A DNA stretch of 9,342 nt from Actinomycetota bacterium (GTDB lineage Bacteria > Actinomycetota > Aquicultoria > Subteraquimicrobiales > UBA9087), in assembly GCA_003491635.1 (NCBI GenBank), contig DNCG01000129.1, positions 1-9,342 of the forward strand, given 5' to 3'. Of this stretch, positions 1 to 5,117 are shown one piece after another. The translations under genes and the position numbers were made by a program. Numbering within the stretch: position 1 is the stretch's first letter; the number at the start of each line of letters is the position of its first letter. The notes beneath the pieces are model-generated. The model made no database searches, was not told where the DNA came from, and saw only the letters and a list, made by a program, of their open reading frames with translations.

Positions 1-41
1 GCTTTGTCGCCGATGGCGTCATCGAATCCCGGTTGGCCATT

Positions 42-123
42 TTTACCCCGAACTACAGAAGGCCACGGCTGTAAATTCCTTAAGACCTTCGGTCTCTTAT
101 GGGGTAAACCCGTGGTTCGGGGT
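42..123 (-). other. Structured intergenic segment downstream of nrdG, with two mutually exclusive stems
   Basis: Seen directly: ACCCCGAAC (45-53) is perfectly complementary to GTTCGGGGT (115-123). TTTACCCC (42-49) is perfectly complementary to GGGGTAAA (101-108). The two helices share bases 45-49, so they cannot form together. Smaller stems lie inside: CACGG (64-68) with CCGTG (110-114), TACAG (54-58) with CTGTA (69-73), and AGACC (83-87) with GGTCT (91-95) around a triloop. No T-tract follows on either strand, so this is not an ordinary intrinsic terminator. On the minus strand the shared segment lies just upstream of an ATG (38-40) whose frame stays open to the window edge (MANRDSMTPSATK). 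A structured leader of a gene beyond the left edge is therefore possible but unproven. I recognise no known riboswitch family. The strand is an inference. Confidence 0.35.
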
Positions 124-837
124 TCACCTGATTTTGGTCGGCAGAAAGTCATTGCACTCCTCGACCAAACTCAGAAGGAAACCCCGGGGGTAGGGTTTTA
201 TTCGCCCTACGGTTGGATCCAGAACGCGATCCGGCCTGAATTGTTGGAGTGTGTATCGTGAGGCGTTCAGTCTGGCAAGGTAACGGGCGATCCAGAGGAT
301 GTCCTCTCCTTTTGTGTAGCCCGGAACCACCGTGGTTCGGAATTCTGTCTCAATGCCCGATTTCACCAACAACTCTGCGCTCTCTTTCACGGTTTCCGTG
401 TTTACCCGGCTTCCCGTAGCCAATTTGTAGTTGTCGAAACTGGTTTTTACATCCATGGCGATGTAGTCTACCAGTTCTTTTTCGATCAACTGGCGGAGAA
501 CCCGAGGCCGGGTCCCATTAGTATCCAGTTTAATTGGATACCCACTGTTTTTGATTCTGGATAGTAAAAACTCCAGTCCATGGTTTATGGTAGGCTCTCC
601 GCCAGTGATCACACACCCGTCGATCCAAGAATGTTTTTCCTTAAGATATTTTTCCACGTCTTCCGGAGGGATATCCGGTATGTCCCCCGCCTGCAGGACT
701 AGTTCGGGGTTTTGGCAAAAGGGGCACCTGAGGTTACATCCTCCCAAGAAGAGGACGGTTGCTAATTTCCCTTCCCAGTCCAGCATGGAGATAGGGGTCA
801 TGTCCTTGATATGAAAACCGCCGTTCAATGAAGCCAT
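124..837 (-). CDS. nrdG: Anaerobic ribonucleoside-triphosphate reductase activating protein (radical SAM)
   Basis: NrdG-type activase of 237 residues. It uses a [4Fe-4S] cluster and S-adenosylmethionine to generate the glycyl radical on NrdD. The radical-SAM triad is visible as C34-x3-C38-x2-C41 (GGCNLRCPFCQNP), followed by the SAM-contacting GGEP at 79-82. The segment LDTNGTRPRVL and the later basic and aromatic segments fit the longer pyruvate-formate-lyase-activase-like subgroup, which exceeds the roughly 155 residues of E. coli NrdG. The ATG at 837 was chosen because GGGAGG precedes it by about 10 nt and the conserved core begins soon after. It is the last gene of nrdR-nrdD-redoxin-nrdG and overlaps the redoxin gene by 13 nt, consistent with coupled translation. 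The family alone allows other glycyl-radical targets, but the neighbour nrdD makes NrdD the clear substrate. Confidence 0.93.
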   Translation of the reverse strand: MASLNGGFHIKDMTPISMLDWEGKLATVLFLGGCNLRCPFCQNPELVLQAGDIPDIPPEDVEKYLKEKHSWIDGCVITGGEPTINHGLEFLLSRIKNSGYPIKLDTNGTRPRVLRQLIEKELVDYIAMDVKTSFDNYKLATGSRVNTETVKESAELLVKSGIETEFRTTVVPGYTKGEDILWIARYLARLNASRYTLQQFRPDRVLDPTVGRIKPYPRGFLLSLVEECNDFLPTKIR

Positions 838-1067
838 TTTGCTAGATCCTCCCGGGAGGGAACCTCCCCACGCCAGGAGATAACCTCTTTATCTTGATCG
901 TCCACTATTACGATAGAAGGAGTGGACATGACCCCGTAAAATGAAGCTTCCGCTAGTCCATCCACATTATCGACATCGTAGCATTCAACGTTTTCAGCCC
1001 GAGACGTAAGCGCTTTGGCCGCGGGGCATTTGGGACAGTTTTCCCGCACAAACAGTTTCGCTTTCAC
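825..1067 (-). CDS. Small thioredoxin/glutaredoxin-like protein with a CPKC active site
   Basis: An 80-residue redoxin-fold protein. The dithiol motif is C11-P-K-C14, after the strand KAKLFVREN. A cis-proline site follows at T49-P50 (VMSTPSIVI), and the C-terminal helix is SREDLAKWL. The length matches NrdH/glutaredoxin-type mini-redoxins. The start is GTG at 1065-1067, preceded by GGAGGGAAGGA, even though this places the first 74 nt inside the end of nrdD. Lying between nrdD and nrdG, it is inferred to be the electron donor that re-reduces the NrdD active-site cysteines. That would suit a redoxin-dependent class III reductase rather than a formate-dependent one. Proteins of this kind are sometimes annotated as 'thioredoxin family' or 'glutaredoxin'. 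I give no symbol because NrdH is formally the class Ib partner. Confidence 0.88.
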   Translation of the reverse strand: MKAKLFVRENCPKCPAAKALTSRAENVECYDVDNVDGLAEASFYGVMSTPSIVIVDDQDKEVISWRGEVPSREDLAKWLH

Positions 1068-3180
1068 CGTTCCTTCCCTCCAGATCGGTTCTTATTCTAT
1101 CCTTCAGTTCCCCAATTTTCCCTTTATTCCAGGTGGGAATCTTGGAGAAATAACCAACGATGCGAGTAACCCCATAAACGTCTTCCGAGCCACAGAGTGG
1201 GCAGGTCTCCGCCAGTCCCCTTGAGGTCCTTTGACACTCGTTGCAGACGGTAAACTCGGGGCTGAAGGCCACTTGAGCGCAGTGAGTGTTTCTAAAGGTT
1301 TTGATGGTAAAGTTTTTAATCGATTGAGGCGATGGCTCGTGCTCTCCCAACCAGATGTGGCAGATGGCTCCGGCCTCGATCAATGGGTGAAAGAGGCTCT
1401 GCTTTTGCACCCTCTCTATGTAGTCGATGGGTGCATCCACGCTCAGATGAACGGAGTTGGTGTAGTAATACTCGCCAGTTTCCATATTCCCCTTGATAAT
1501 CTTCCTGGTTTGCTCGGGGAAGTATTTCACATCCAGCTTGGCCAGCCGATATCCACTGGATTCCGCCGGGGATTCCTCCAGGACCAGCTTGATTCCGTAA
1601 AGATCGGAGAGTTGCTTACATTTTATATTCATGTGGGAGATCACCTTCAATCCGAACTTCAAGGCCTCGTCCGATTCGTGAAGCTGCTGGCCGATATGGG
1701 CCTGAACCAGCTCGTTCAGTCCCAGGATGCCGGCGAGGTAGGTCAATCTGTCGAGACGGAGGTAAGGTTCACCATCTTTTGAAGCGCTAAGTAGAGCCAG
1801 CGGACCATCTTTGTCCAGTTCCATGAGACTGGCTATGAACTTCTTTTTTTGAAGGTGTGCTTTGGCCACGAGCTCAAGGGCTCTGTTGAGTTCGGCGAAG
1901 AGCAACTCATCATTGCCCTGTGCTTTATGGGCCATGCGTGGGAGGTTTATGGTGATGTTCTGAAGTGCCGAGAAGCGCATCTTCTCCGGTGTCTTGGCCT
2001 CCCCAAGGTCTTTCTCCCCGAGCTTGAGCTTCAGACGACAGCATTGGGATACCGTGGTTTCATCTCCCCTGTCAAAGACAAAGTAGGTTATCCCCTGCTT
2101 GCTGGCGACCTCGCAGGCGAGGTTCATGAACTCTTCCCAGCCTGGAGAATTGAAGAAATCCTCGTTTATGTGCAGTAGGGGCTTGGGAAAGACGAAAGTC
2201 TTGCCCATAGCATCCCCTTCCAGATAGATTTCGAACATTGCTTTGAGAAAAGCCTGGGCTTCTTTCTCGTACTCTTTATAGGTTTTTCCGGTGTGTTTAC
2301 CGCCGGGGCCAATGGCCGGAGTGTCCTGAAAGTGTTTTGGGATATTCCAGTATAGGTTGAAGTCGGTGAACACCACTTGCGATCCACGGGCTCCGGCCAA
2401 TTGATTGAATTCATATATCAACATCTGAGCCAGTTGTTTTATCTCTTTATAAGGACGCCCGACCAGATAAGGTGCGAAGAACATATTCACTGCCTCCCAG
2501 CCAATGGCGCCGGCATAGTGCGCCTGCAGGCTGGAGGCCATCTTAACCATATGTCCGATGAGGACCTCAGCATGTTTAGCCGGTCTGGAGGTGCTGGTTA
2601 TGTTGGGCAGGGCCAGGCCATATTTCTTGATGTATTCGAGTGAGTGTCCCCCGCAGTAAGGTCTCACTATAAAGCCTAAATCATGGAGGTGGATATCTCC
2701 CATCAGGTGAGCCAGGGCGACGTCTTCGCTAAAGATTTTTCTCAGGGCGTACTCTTTGAGAATGGTCTCGGCTATGGTCAGATTGATGGATTCCGGGTTG
2801 TGGGTGGTGTTGCTGTTCTCCTTGTTGGCGCTGAGTATGATCTGCTCCACATCATAAATGGGCAGACCGATATGGGAGTGTTTCTTGTGTATCATACTCA
2901 GGCCTCGTTCAATGAGCTCGATGTCGATGAGTTCTCGAATTATGCTGGTGGTGATCGTCCCGAAGTTGCTCTCGAATATCTTTCTTTCCACCGTATCGGC
3001 TATTTCTTGAGCCAGCTCACCACTGGTGCCCGTTTCCTTGATCAGAGAGTCGGTGATTTTGGATTTGTCCCAGATATTTATCTCCGATTTGGAGGAGGTG
3101 CTTACCAGGAGAGCGATGTCAGTGGTGTCATCGCCTCTCTCGAGACTTCTCTTGATCACATTGATAACTCTTTTGGCCAC
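994..3180 (-). CDS. nrdD: Anaerobic (class III) ribonucleoside-triphosphate reductase
   Basis: Glycyl-radical enzyme that reduces ribonucleoside triphosphates to dNTPs without oxygen. It is 728 residues long from the chosen GTG. The N-terminal ~120 residues resemble an ATP-cone allosteric domain (IWDKSKITDSLI onward). The catalytic barrel contains the conserved RPYCGGHSLEYI and GSQVVFTDFN segments. The C-terminus has a Zn site formed by two CxxC pairs (C646/C649 and C660/C663), then the radical loop RIVGYF with the radical glycine at about residue 676, then the usual WNKGKIGELKDR. The GTG at 3178-3180 is preferred over a start further upstream at 3231. AAAGGAGGG at 3189-3197 precedes it by about 8 nt, and a 3231 start would lie inside nrdR. 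The C-terminal tail after ELKDR is about 30 residues longer than I would expect, and this extra part overlaps the redoxin gene. It is the second gene of the nrdR operon and should be repressed by NrdR. Confidence 0.96.
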   Translation of the reverse strand: MAKRVINVIKRSLERGDDTTDIALLVSTSSKSEINIWDKSKITDSLIKETGTSGELAQEIADTVERKIFESNFGTITTSIIRELIDIELIERGLSMIHKKHSHIGLPIYDVEQIILSANKENSNTTHNPESINLTIAETILKEYALRKIFSEDVALAHLMGDIHLHDLGFIVRPYCGGHSLEYIKKYGLALPNITSTSRPAKHAEVLIGHMVKMASSLQAHYAGAIGWEAVNMFFAPYLVGRPYKEIKQLAQMLIYEFNQLAGARGSQVVFTDFNLYWNIPKHFQDTPAIGPGGKHTGKTYKEYEKEAQAFLKAMFEIYLEGDAMGKTFVFPKPLLHINEDFFNSPGWEEFMNLACEVASKQGITYFVFDRGDETTVSQCCRLKLKLGEKDLGEAKTPEKMRFSALQNITINLPRMAHKAQGNDELLFAELNRALELVAKAHLQKKKFIASLMELDKDGPLALLSASKDGEPYLRLDRLTYLAGILGLNELVQAHIGQQLHESDEALKFGLKVISHMNIKCKQLSDLYGIKLVLEESPAESSGYRLAKLDVKYFPEQTRKIIKGNMETGEYYYTNSVHLSVDAPIDYIERVQKQSLFHPLIEAGAICHIWLGEHEPSPQSIKNFTIKTFRNTHCAQVAFSPEFTVCNECQRTSRGLAETCPLCGSEDVYGVTRIVGYFSKIPTWNKGKIGELKDRIRTDLEGRNGESETVCAGKLSQMPRGQSAYVSG

Positions 3181-3196
3181 CTTACTTACCCTCCTT

Positions 3197-3643
3197 TCAC
3201 TTAAGCCTGGAAAGCTCGCTGGTGAACTCATCCAGGTCCTTGAATTCTCGGTAAACCGAGGCGAAGCGAATATAGGCGACTTTATCCATTCGTTTTAGCT
3301 TTTTGAGGACCATTTCTCCCAGTTCCTTTGAGGAAACTTCGTATTTAAACTGGTTCCTGAGCTCGGTTTCGATATCTGAGACAACCTTTTCTAACTCGGC
3401 GGCGGGTATGTGTCTTTTGACCGTTGCCCTCAAGATACCGGCCAGGAGTTTTGCTCTGTCAAAGAGCTCGCGTTCACCGCTCTTTTTAACTACCGTGAGC
3501 GGGATCTCCTCCACGCGCTCAAAGGTGGTGAATCGCTGAATACACTTCAGGCATTCCCGCCGACGACGCACTGCATCTTGGGCTTCGGTGGCCCTCGAGT
3601 CCACCACCTTGGTTTCTCTATATCCGCAGAAAGGACATTTCAC
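3197..3643 (-). CDS. nrdR: Transcriptional repressor NrdR (ribonucleotide reductase regulator)
   Basis: A 148-residue protein of the usual NrdR length. It has an N-terminal zinc ribbon with cysteines C3, C6, C31 and C34 (MKCPFCGYRETKVVDSR and RRRRECLKC), followed by an ATP-cone at about residues 46-136 that senses ATP/dATP. By family knowledge, dATP-loaded NrdR binds paired NrdR boxes and represses ribonucleotide reductase genes. The start is GTG at 3641-3643 with AAGGGG about 7 nt upstream. It is the first gene of the operon: its stop is followed immediately by the Shine-Dalgarno of nrdD. Two NrdR boxes lie in its own promoter, so autoregulation together with nrdD-redoxin-nrdG is expected. 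Confidence 0.97.
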   Translation of the reverse strand: MKCPFCGYRETKVVDSRATEAQDAVRRRRECLKCIQRFTTFERVEEIPLTVVKKSGERELFDRAKLLAGILRATVKRHIPAAELEKVVSDIETELRNQFKYEVSSKELGEMVLKKLKRMDKVAYIRFASVYREFKDLDEFTSELSRLK

Positions 3644-3657
3644 AGGTTATCCCCTTG

Positions 3658-3678
3658 TTTTCCACAGCATTATCCACA
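3658..3678 (+). promoter_or_regulatory. Pair of DnaA boxes in the nrdR leader
   Basis: TTTTCCACA (3658-3666) and TTATCCACA (3670-3678) both fit the relaxed DnaA-box consensus TTWTNCACA. The second is the strict high-affinity sequence. They lie in direct orientation 12 bp apart. A third, inverted near-match (TCATCCACA on the minus strand) sits at 3685-3693. DnaA control of nrd genes is established in E. coli nrdAB. Here the role is inferred from position: the strict box overlaps the downstream NrdR box and lies just downstream of the predicted nrdR start site. Confidence 0.55.
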
Positions 3679-3689
3679 ATATATTGTGG
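3674..3689 (-). promoter_or_regulatory. NrdR box, start-proximal copy
   Basis: CCACAATATATTGTGG is a perfect palindrome that extends to 20 bp as ATCCACAATATATTGTGGAT (3672-3691). It fits the NrdR-box pattern (acaCwAtATaTwGtgt). It covers roughly the first 17 transcribed bases downstream of the predicted nrdR promoter, a good position to block initiation. Its centre is exactly 32 bp from the second box. Confidence 0.85.
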
Positions 3690-3697
3690 ATGACCAA

Positions 3698-3726
3698 AGT
3701 ATAACACTCAATATGTTGTAAGTAAA
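3698..3726 (-). promoter_or_regulatory. Proximal promoter of the nrdR-nrdD-redoxin-nrdG operon
   Basis: On the minus strand TTTACT (3721-3726), a 17-bp spacer and TATACT (3698-3703) form a good vegetative sigma promoter. The start is predicted near 3690-3692, giving a leader of about 48 nt before the nrdR GTG. One NrdR box fills the spacer and the other begins at about +1, which supports this as the controlled promoter. Confidence 0.72.
3706..3721 (-). promoter_or_regulatory. NrdR box, promoter-spacer copy
   Basis: ACTCAATATGTTGTAA shares the core CAATATrTTG with the perfect box downstream. It lies between the -35 and -10 hexamers of the nrdR promoter. The 32-bp centre-to-centre spacing, about three helical turns, matches the spacing known for NrdR box pairs and puts both on the same DNA face. 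It is less symmetric than its partner, so pairing with that box is the main support. Confidence 0.78.
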
Positions 3727-3764
3727 GAGGATTTAAAAAAAAATTTAAAAGTATTTTCAAGACA

Positions 3765-3793
3765 ATTTTAATGCGAACATGCGTTTGAGTCAA
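3765..3793 (-). promoter_or_regulatory. Candidate distal nrdR promoter with an SOS box in its spacer
   Basis: On the minus strand TTGACT (3788-3793), a 17-bp spacer and TAAAAT (3765-3770) make a second plausible promoter reading toward nrdR. The spacer (3771-3787) contains the complete SOS box CGAACATGCGTTTG. A transcript from here would carry a leader of about 115 nt that includes both NrdR boxes. The local DNA is AT-rich, so a chance match is possible. Confidence 0.45.
3774..3787. promoter_or_regulatory. LexA (SOS) box, upstream copy
   Basis: CGAACATGCGTTTG fits the Gram-positive LexA operator CGAACRNRYGTTYG at every constrained base. It lies about 120 bp before the lexA start and inside the spacer of the candidate distal nrdR promoter. 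It could therefore act on lexA, on the nrd operon, or on both. Confidence 0.82.
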
Positions 3794-3801
3794 GAAAAAA
3801 T

Positions 3802-3815
3802 CGAACTGGTGTTTG
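3802..3815. promoter_or_regulatory. LexA (SOS) box overlapping the lexA -35 element
   Basis: CGAACTGGTGTTTG keeps both half-sites (CGAAC and GTTTG) with the 4-bp gap of Gram-positive SOS boxes. It starts 28 bp after the upstream box. Its last three bases are the first three of the TTGACA -35 hexamer, so LexA bound here would block its own promoter. A degenerate third site (CAAACATACGTGC, 3822-3834) abuts the -10 but has mismatches in both halves. Confidence 0.82.
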
Positions 3816-3840
3816 ACAATACAAACATACGTGCTATAAT
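3813..3840 (+). promoter_or_regulatory. lexA promoter
   Basis: TTGACA (3813-3818), a 16-bp spacer and TATAAT (3835-3840) are both perfect sigma-A hexamers, and TGC before the -10 supplies an extended -10. The start is predicted near 3847, leaving a leader of about 48 nt. Overlap with an SOS box indicates autorepression by LexA and induction after DNA damage. Confidence 0.88.
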
Positions 3841-3894
3841 TGATGCAAGTCCAGCGAGGACCCACTTTTTGCGTCTTTGAGAGAGGAGGTCATC

Positions 3895-4536
3895 TTGGCT
3901 AAACACTTTGCAGTCCAGAAGCTACCTTTGACTAAAAGACAACGGCAGATATTGGATTTCATCTTGAGTGATATTCACCGGAAGGGCTATCCCCCCTCGG
4001 TGAGGGAGATCGGTAAAGCCCTGAATTTGTCGTCCAGCTCGACCGTTCACAGTCACCTTACCGCTCTGGAGAAAAAGGGTTATCTCCGTCGCGATCCAAC
4101 CAAACCCAGGGCGTTGGAGGTGCTGGATTTTCGGGAGACCGAGATTGGTTTGCCGCCCGAGAGGATAAGAAGCGTTCCCGTTGTTGGGAGAATTGCTGCG
4201 GGAACGCCCATCTTGGCCCAGGAAAACATCGAGGATACTCTTCCTCTCCCCGCAGAGTTGGCGGAGGAGAACACCTTTATCCTCAGGGTTAAAGGAGATA
4301 GCATGATCGGGGCGGGAATCTACGAAGGGGACTATCTCGTATTTAGACAACAAACTTTCGCCAACGATGGAGATATTATAGTCGCCCTCGTCGGCGAGGA
4401 AGAGGCCACCGTGAAGAGATTTTTTAAGGAGAAGGATCTCTTCAGACTTCAGCCGGAAAATCCAGCCATGGAGCCCATCTTGACAAAGAACGTGATGGTT
4501 CTAGGTAAAGCCATCGCCCTTTTGAGAAAGCTTTAG
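3895..4536 (+). CDS. lexA: SOS response repressor LexA (S24 self-cleaving protease)
   Basis: A 213-residue LexA. The N-terminal winged helix-turn-helix covers about residues 10-75 (LTKRQRQILDFI, PPSVREIGKALNLSS, VHSHLTALEKKGYL). The cleavage site is the Ala102-Gly103 bond in VGRIAAGTP. The catalytic dyad is Ser136 (GDSM) and Lys174 (ATVKRFF). Binding of RecA filaments triggers self-cleavage and releases SOS genes. The start is TTG at 3895 because AGGAGGT (3884-3890) ends 4 nt before it; an upstream in-frame TTG at 3877 lies before this Shine-Dalgarno. The promoter carries two good SOS boxes, so autoregulation is expected. It is divergent from nrdR and convergent with the DUF4870 gene. Confidence 0.97.
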   Translation: MAKHFAVQKLPLTKRQRQILDFILSDIHRKGYPPSVREIGKALNLSSSSTVHSHLTALEKKGYLRRDPTKPRALEVLDFRETEIGLPPERIRSVPVVGRIAAGTPILAQENIEDTLPLPAELAEENTFILRVKGDSMIGAGIYEGDYLVFRQQTFANDGDIIVALVGEEEATVKRFFKEKDLFRLQPENPAMEPILTKNVMVLGKAIALLRKL

Positions 4537-4539
4537 ATG

Positions 4540-4618
4540 AGGCACGTAGATAACTCTACCCACTGGACCATAAAGCCCGGCCATTTTTGAACACCCGAGA
4601 GCGTTTTTGGTCGTGCCT
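4540..4618. repeat. Nested inverted repeats between the convergent lexA and DUF4870 genes
   Basis: AGGCACG (4540-4546) pairs with CGTGCCT (4612-4618). Inside lie GTAGA (4546-4550) with TCTAC (4555-4559), and GACCA (4566-4570) with TGGTC (4608-4612), so some end bases are shared. The segment fills the gap between the two stop codons. A terminator role would suit the location, but no T-tract follows the outer stem in either direction and the enclosed loop is long. The function is uncertain. Confidence 0.3.
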
Positions 4619-4624
4619 GAAACC

Positions 4625-4960
4625 TTAAATGTACTTCTCGGCCAGCTCTCCCACGACTGGAAGCTTGAATCTTTCCCCCTGATAGGCCTTGATCATCAGC
4701 AGTATCCAGAGAACGAGGCTGAGTGGCCAGATGAGTACGGCGATAATCCAGCCTATGATGGGAATCACTCCTGCGACGATCGAAAGCACGCTTAAGCTGG
4801 CAAAGGTGATGATCGATTGCATGGCGTGAAAGCGGACGAACGGGTCTTCCTTCTCGATTAGGAAAAAGATCAAGCCGGTGATCCATCCGACCAGGTAACA
4901 TAGGAGACCGCCCACGTTCGATTGTAACCCGGTGCTGCTCTTCGTCTTTTGTTCTTCCAT
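4625..4960 (-). CDS. Small integral membrane protein, DUF4870/Tic20-like
   Basis: A 111-residue protein with a short polar N-terminus and a hydrophobic core. One membrane segment covers about residues 16-35 (VGGLLCYLVGWITGLIFFLI) and two closely spaced ones about 48-90. A charged loop between them contains the family-like motif EKEDPFVRFHAMQS. The C-terminus is charged. This pattern is typical of the DUF4870 family, whose biochemical role is not established. The ATG at 4958-4960 follows a canonical AAAGGAGGT (4966-4974) at about 5 nt. The hflX terminator lies upstream and a roughly 80-bp AT-rich leader remains, so it is probably its own transcription unit. It is convergent with lexA, and nothing in the context indicates its function. 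Confidence 0.85.
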   Translation of the reverse strand: MEEQKTKSSTGLQSNVGGLLCYLVGWITGLIFFLIEKEDPFVRFHAMQSIITFASLSVLSIVAGVIPIIGWIIAVLIWPLSLVLWILLMIKAYQGERFKLPVVGELAEKYI

Positions 4961-5001
4961 TGTTCACCTCCTTTCTAAGAGACTCCACTGGTTAAGATTG
5001 T

Positions 5002-5019
5002 CATTTACTTAATTAAATG
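5002..5019. repeat. AT-rich inverted repeat upstream of the DUF4870 gene
   Basis: CATTTA and TAAATG flank a 6-bp centre (CTTAAT) between the hflX terminator and the Shine-Dalgarno of the membrane-protein gene. Its place in the presumed promoter region makes an operator possible. AT-rich sequence yields such repeats by chance, and no clear -35/-10 pair could be fixed around it. Confidence 0.25.
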
Positions 5020-5027
5020 CATTCTTG

Positions 5028-5051
5028 AAAAATCCTTCTTTATTTGAAGGA
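5028..5051 (-). terminator. Intrinsic terminator at the end of the miaA-dapF-dapL-hflX operon
   Basis: On the minus strand TCCTTC (5046-5051) and GAAGGA (5033-5038) form a 6-bp stem around a 7-nt loop, followed directly by TTTTT (5028-5032). The stem is short, so termination may be partial. It lies about 58 nt beyond the hflX stop. The stop of the frame-shifted hflX tail falls within the loop. Confidence 0.6.
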
Positions 5052-5117
5052 AGATTTTGCTAGTGCCGTTGCAACTATTTTCAGTTTACCCCGTTGGAAG
5101 GTCACTTTTCTAACTTC
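5040..5117 (-). pseudogene. Out-of-frame C-terminal tail of HflX
   Basis: After the in-frame hflX stop (5110-5112), the frame one base further along is open from 5117 to a TAA at 5040-5042. It encodes 25 residues ending in QRGKLKIVATALAKSSFK. HflX proteins normally continue after the IHEEG segment with an acidic stretch, a glycine, a beta-strand such as GIRIVARV and a basic end. This tail matches that pattern in order and spacing and restores the usual length of about 414 residues. It could be the remnant left by a small deletion near 5112-5118, a sequencing error, or a segment reached by ribosomal frameshifting. The identification comes from pattern matching by eye. Confidence 0.6.

Noticed and set aside
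20..40. ATCGAATCCCGG resembling a tRNA T-loop on the plus strand
   Set aside because: The 5' side does not pair with CCCGG; bases 11-24 instead form a separate small hairpin (CGATG-GCGT-CATCG). No anticodon or D-arm could be placed.
4..261. Plus-strand 85-codon open frame starting with TTG at the left edge
   Set aside because: It overlaps the well-supported nrdG 3' end on the other strand, has no Shine-Dalgarno and no recognisable motif.
1231..1782. Long plus-strand open frame (183 codons) antisense to nrdD
   Set aside because: nrdD is unambiguous on the other strand; the frame lacks a ribosome binding site and motifs and is a codon-bias shadow.
3730..3750. A/T-run with TTTAAA repeats as a terminator or replication origin element
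   Set aside because: The stems are pure A-T and weak. The DnaA boxes nearby are few and better explained as promoter-level control; a chromosomal origin would normally show a larger box cluster and dnaA/dnaN neighbours. The run may simply be promoter-region AT-rich DNA.
4555..4610. A minus-strand stretch (CCAGTGGGTAGAG) resembling a tRNA D-arm
   Set aside because: The flanking bases do not form a D-stem, no T-loop (GTTCGAnTC) follows at the right distance, and the stretch would run into the lexA 3' end.
4533..4988. Minus-strand 151-codon open frame covering the DUF4870 region in another frame
   Set aside because: Its product is arginine-rich without family features, whereas the alternative frame has a perfect Shine-Dalgarno, membrane segments and a recognisable family pattern.
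5095..5112. Pyrrolysine-type or general TAG readthrough to explain the hflX and dapL TAG stops
   Set aside because: After the hflX TAG the same frame meets another stop within nine codons without family-like sequence; the family-like tail is in a different frame. No evidence of a suppressor system is present in the window.
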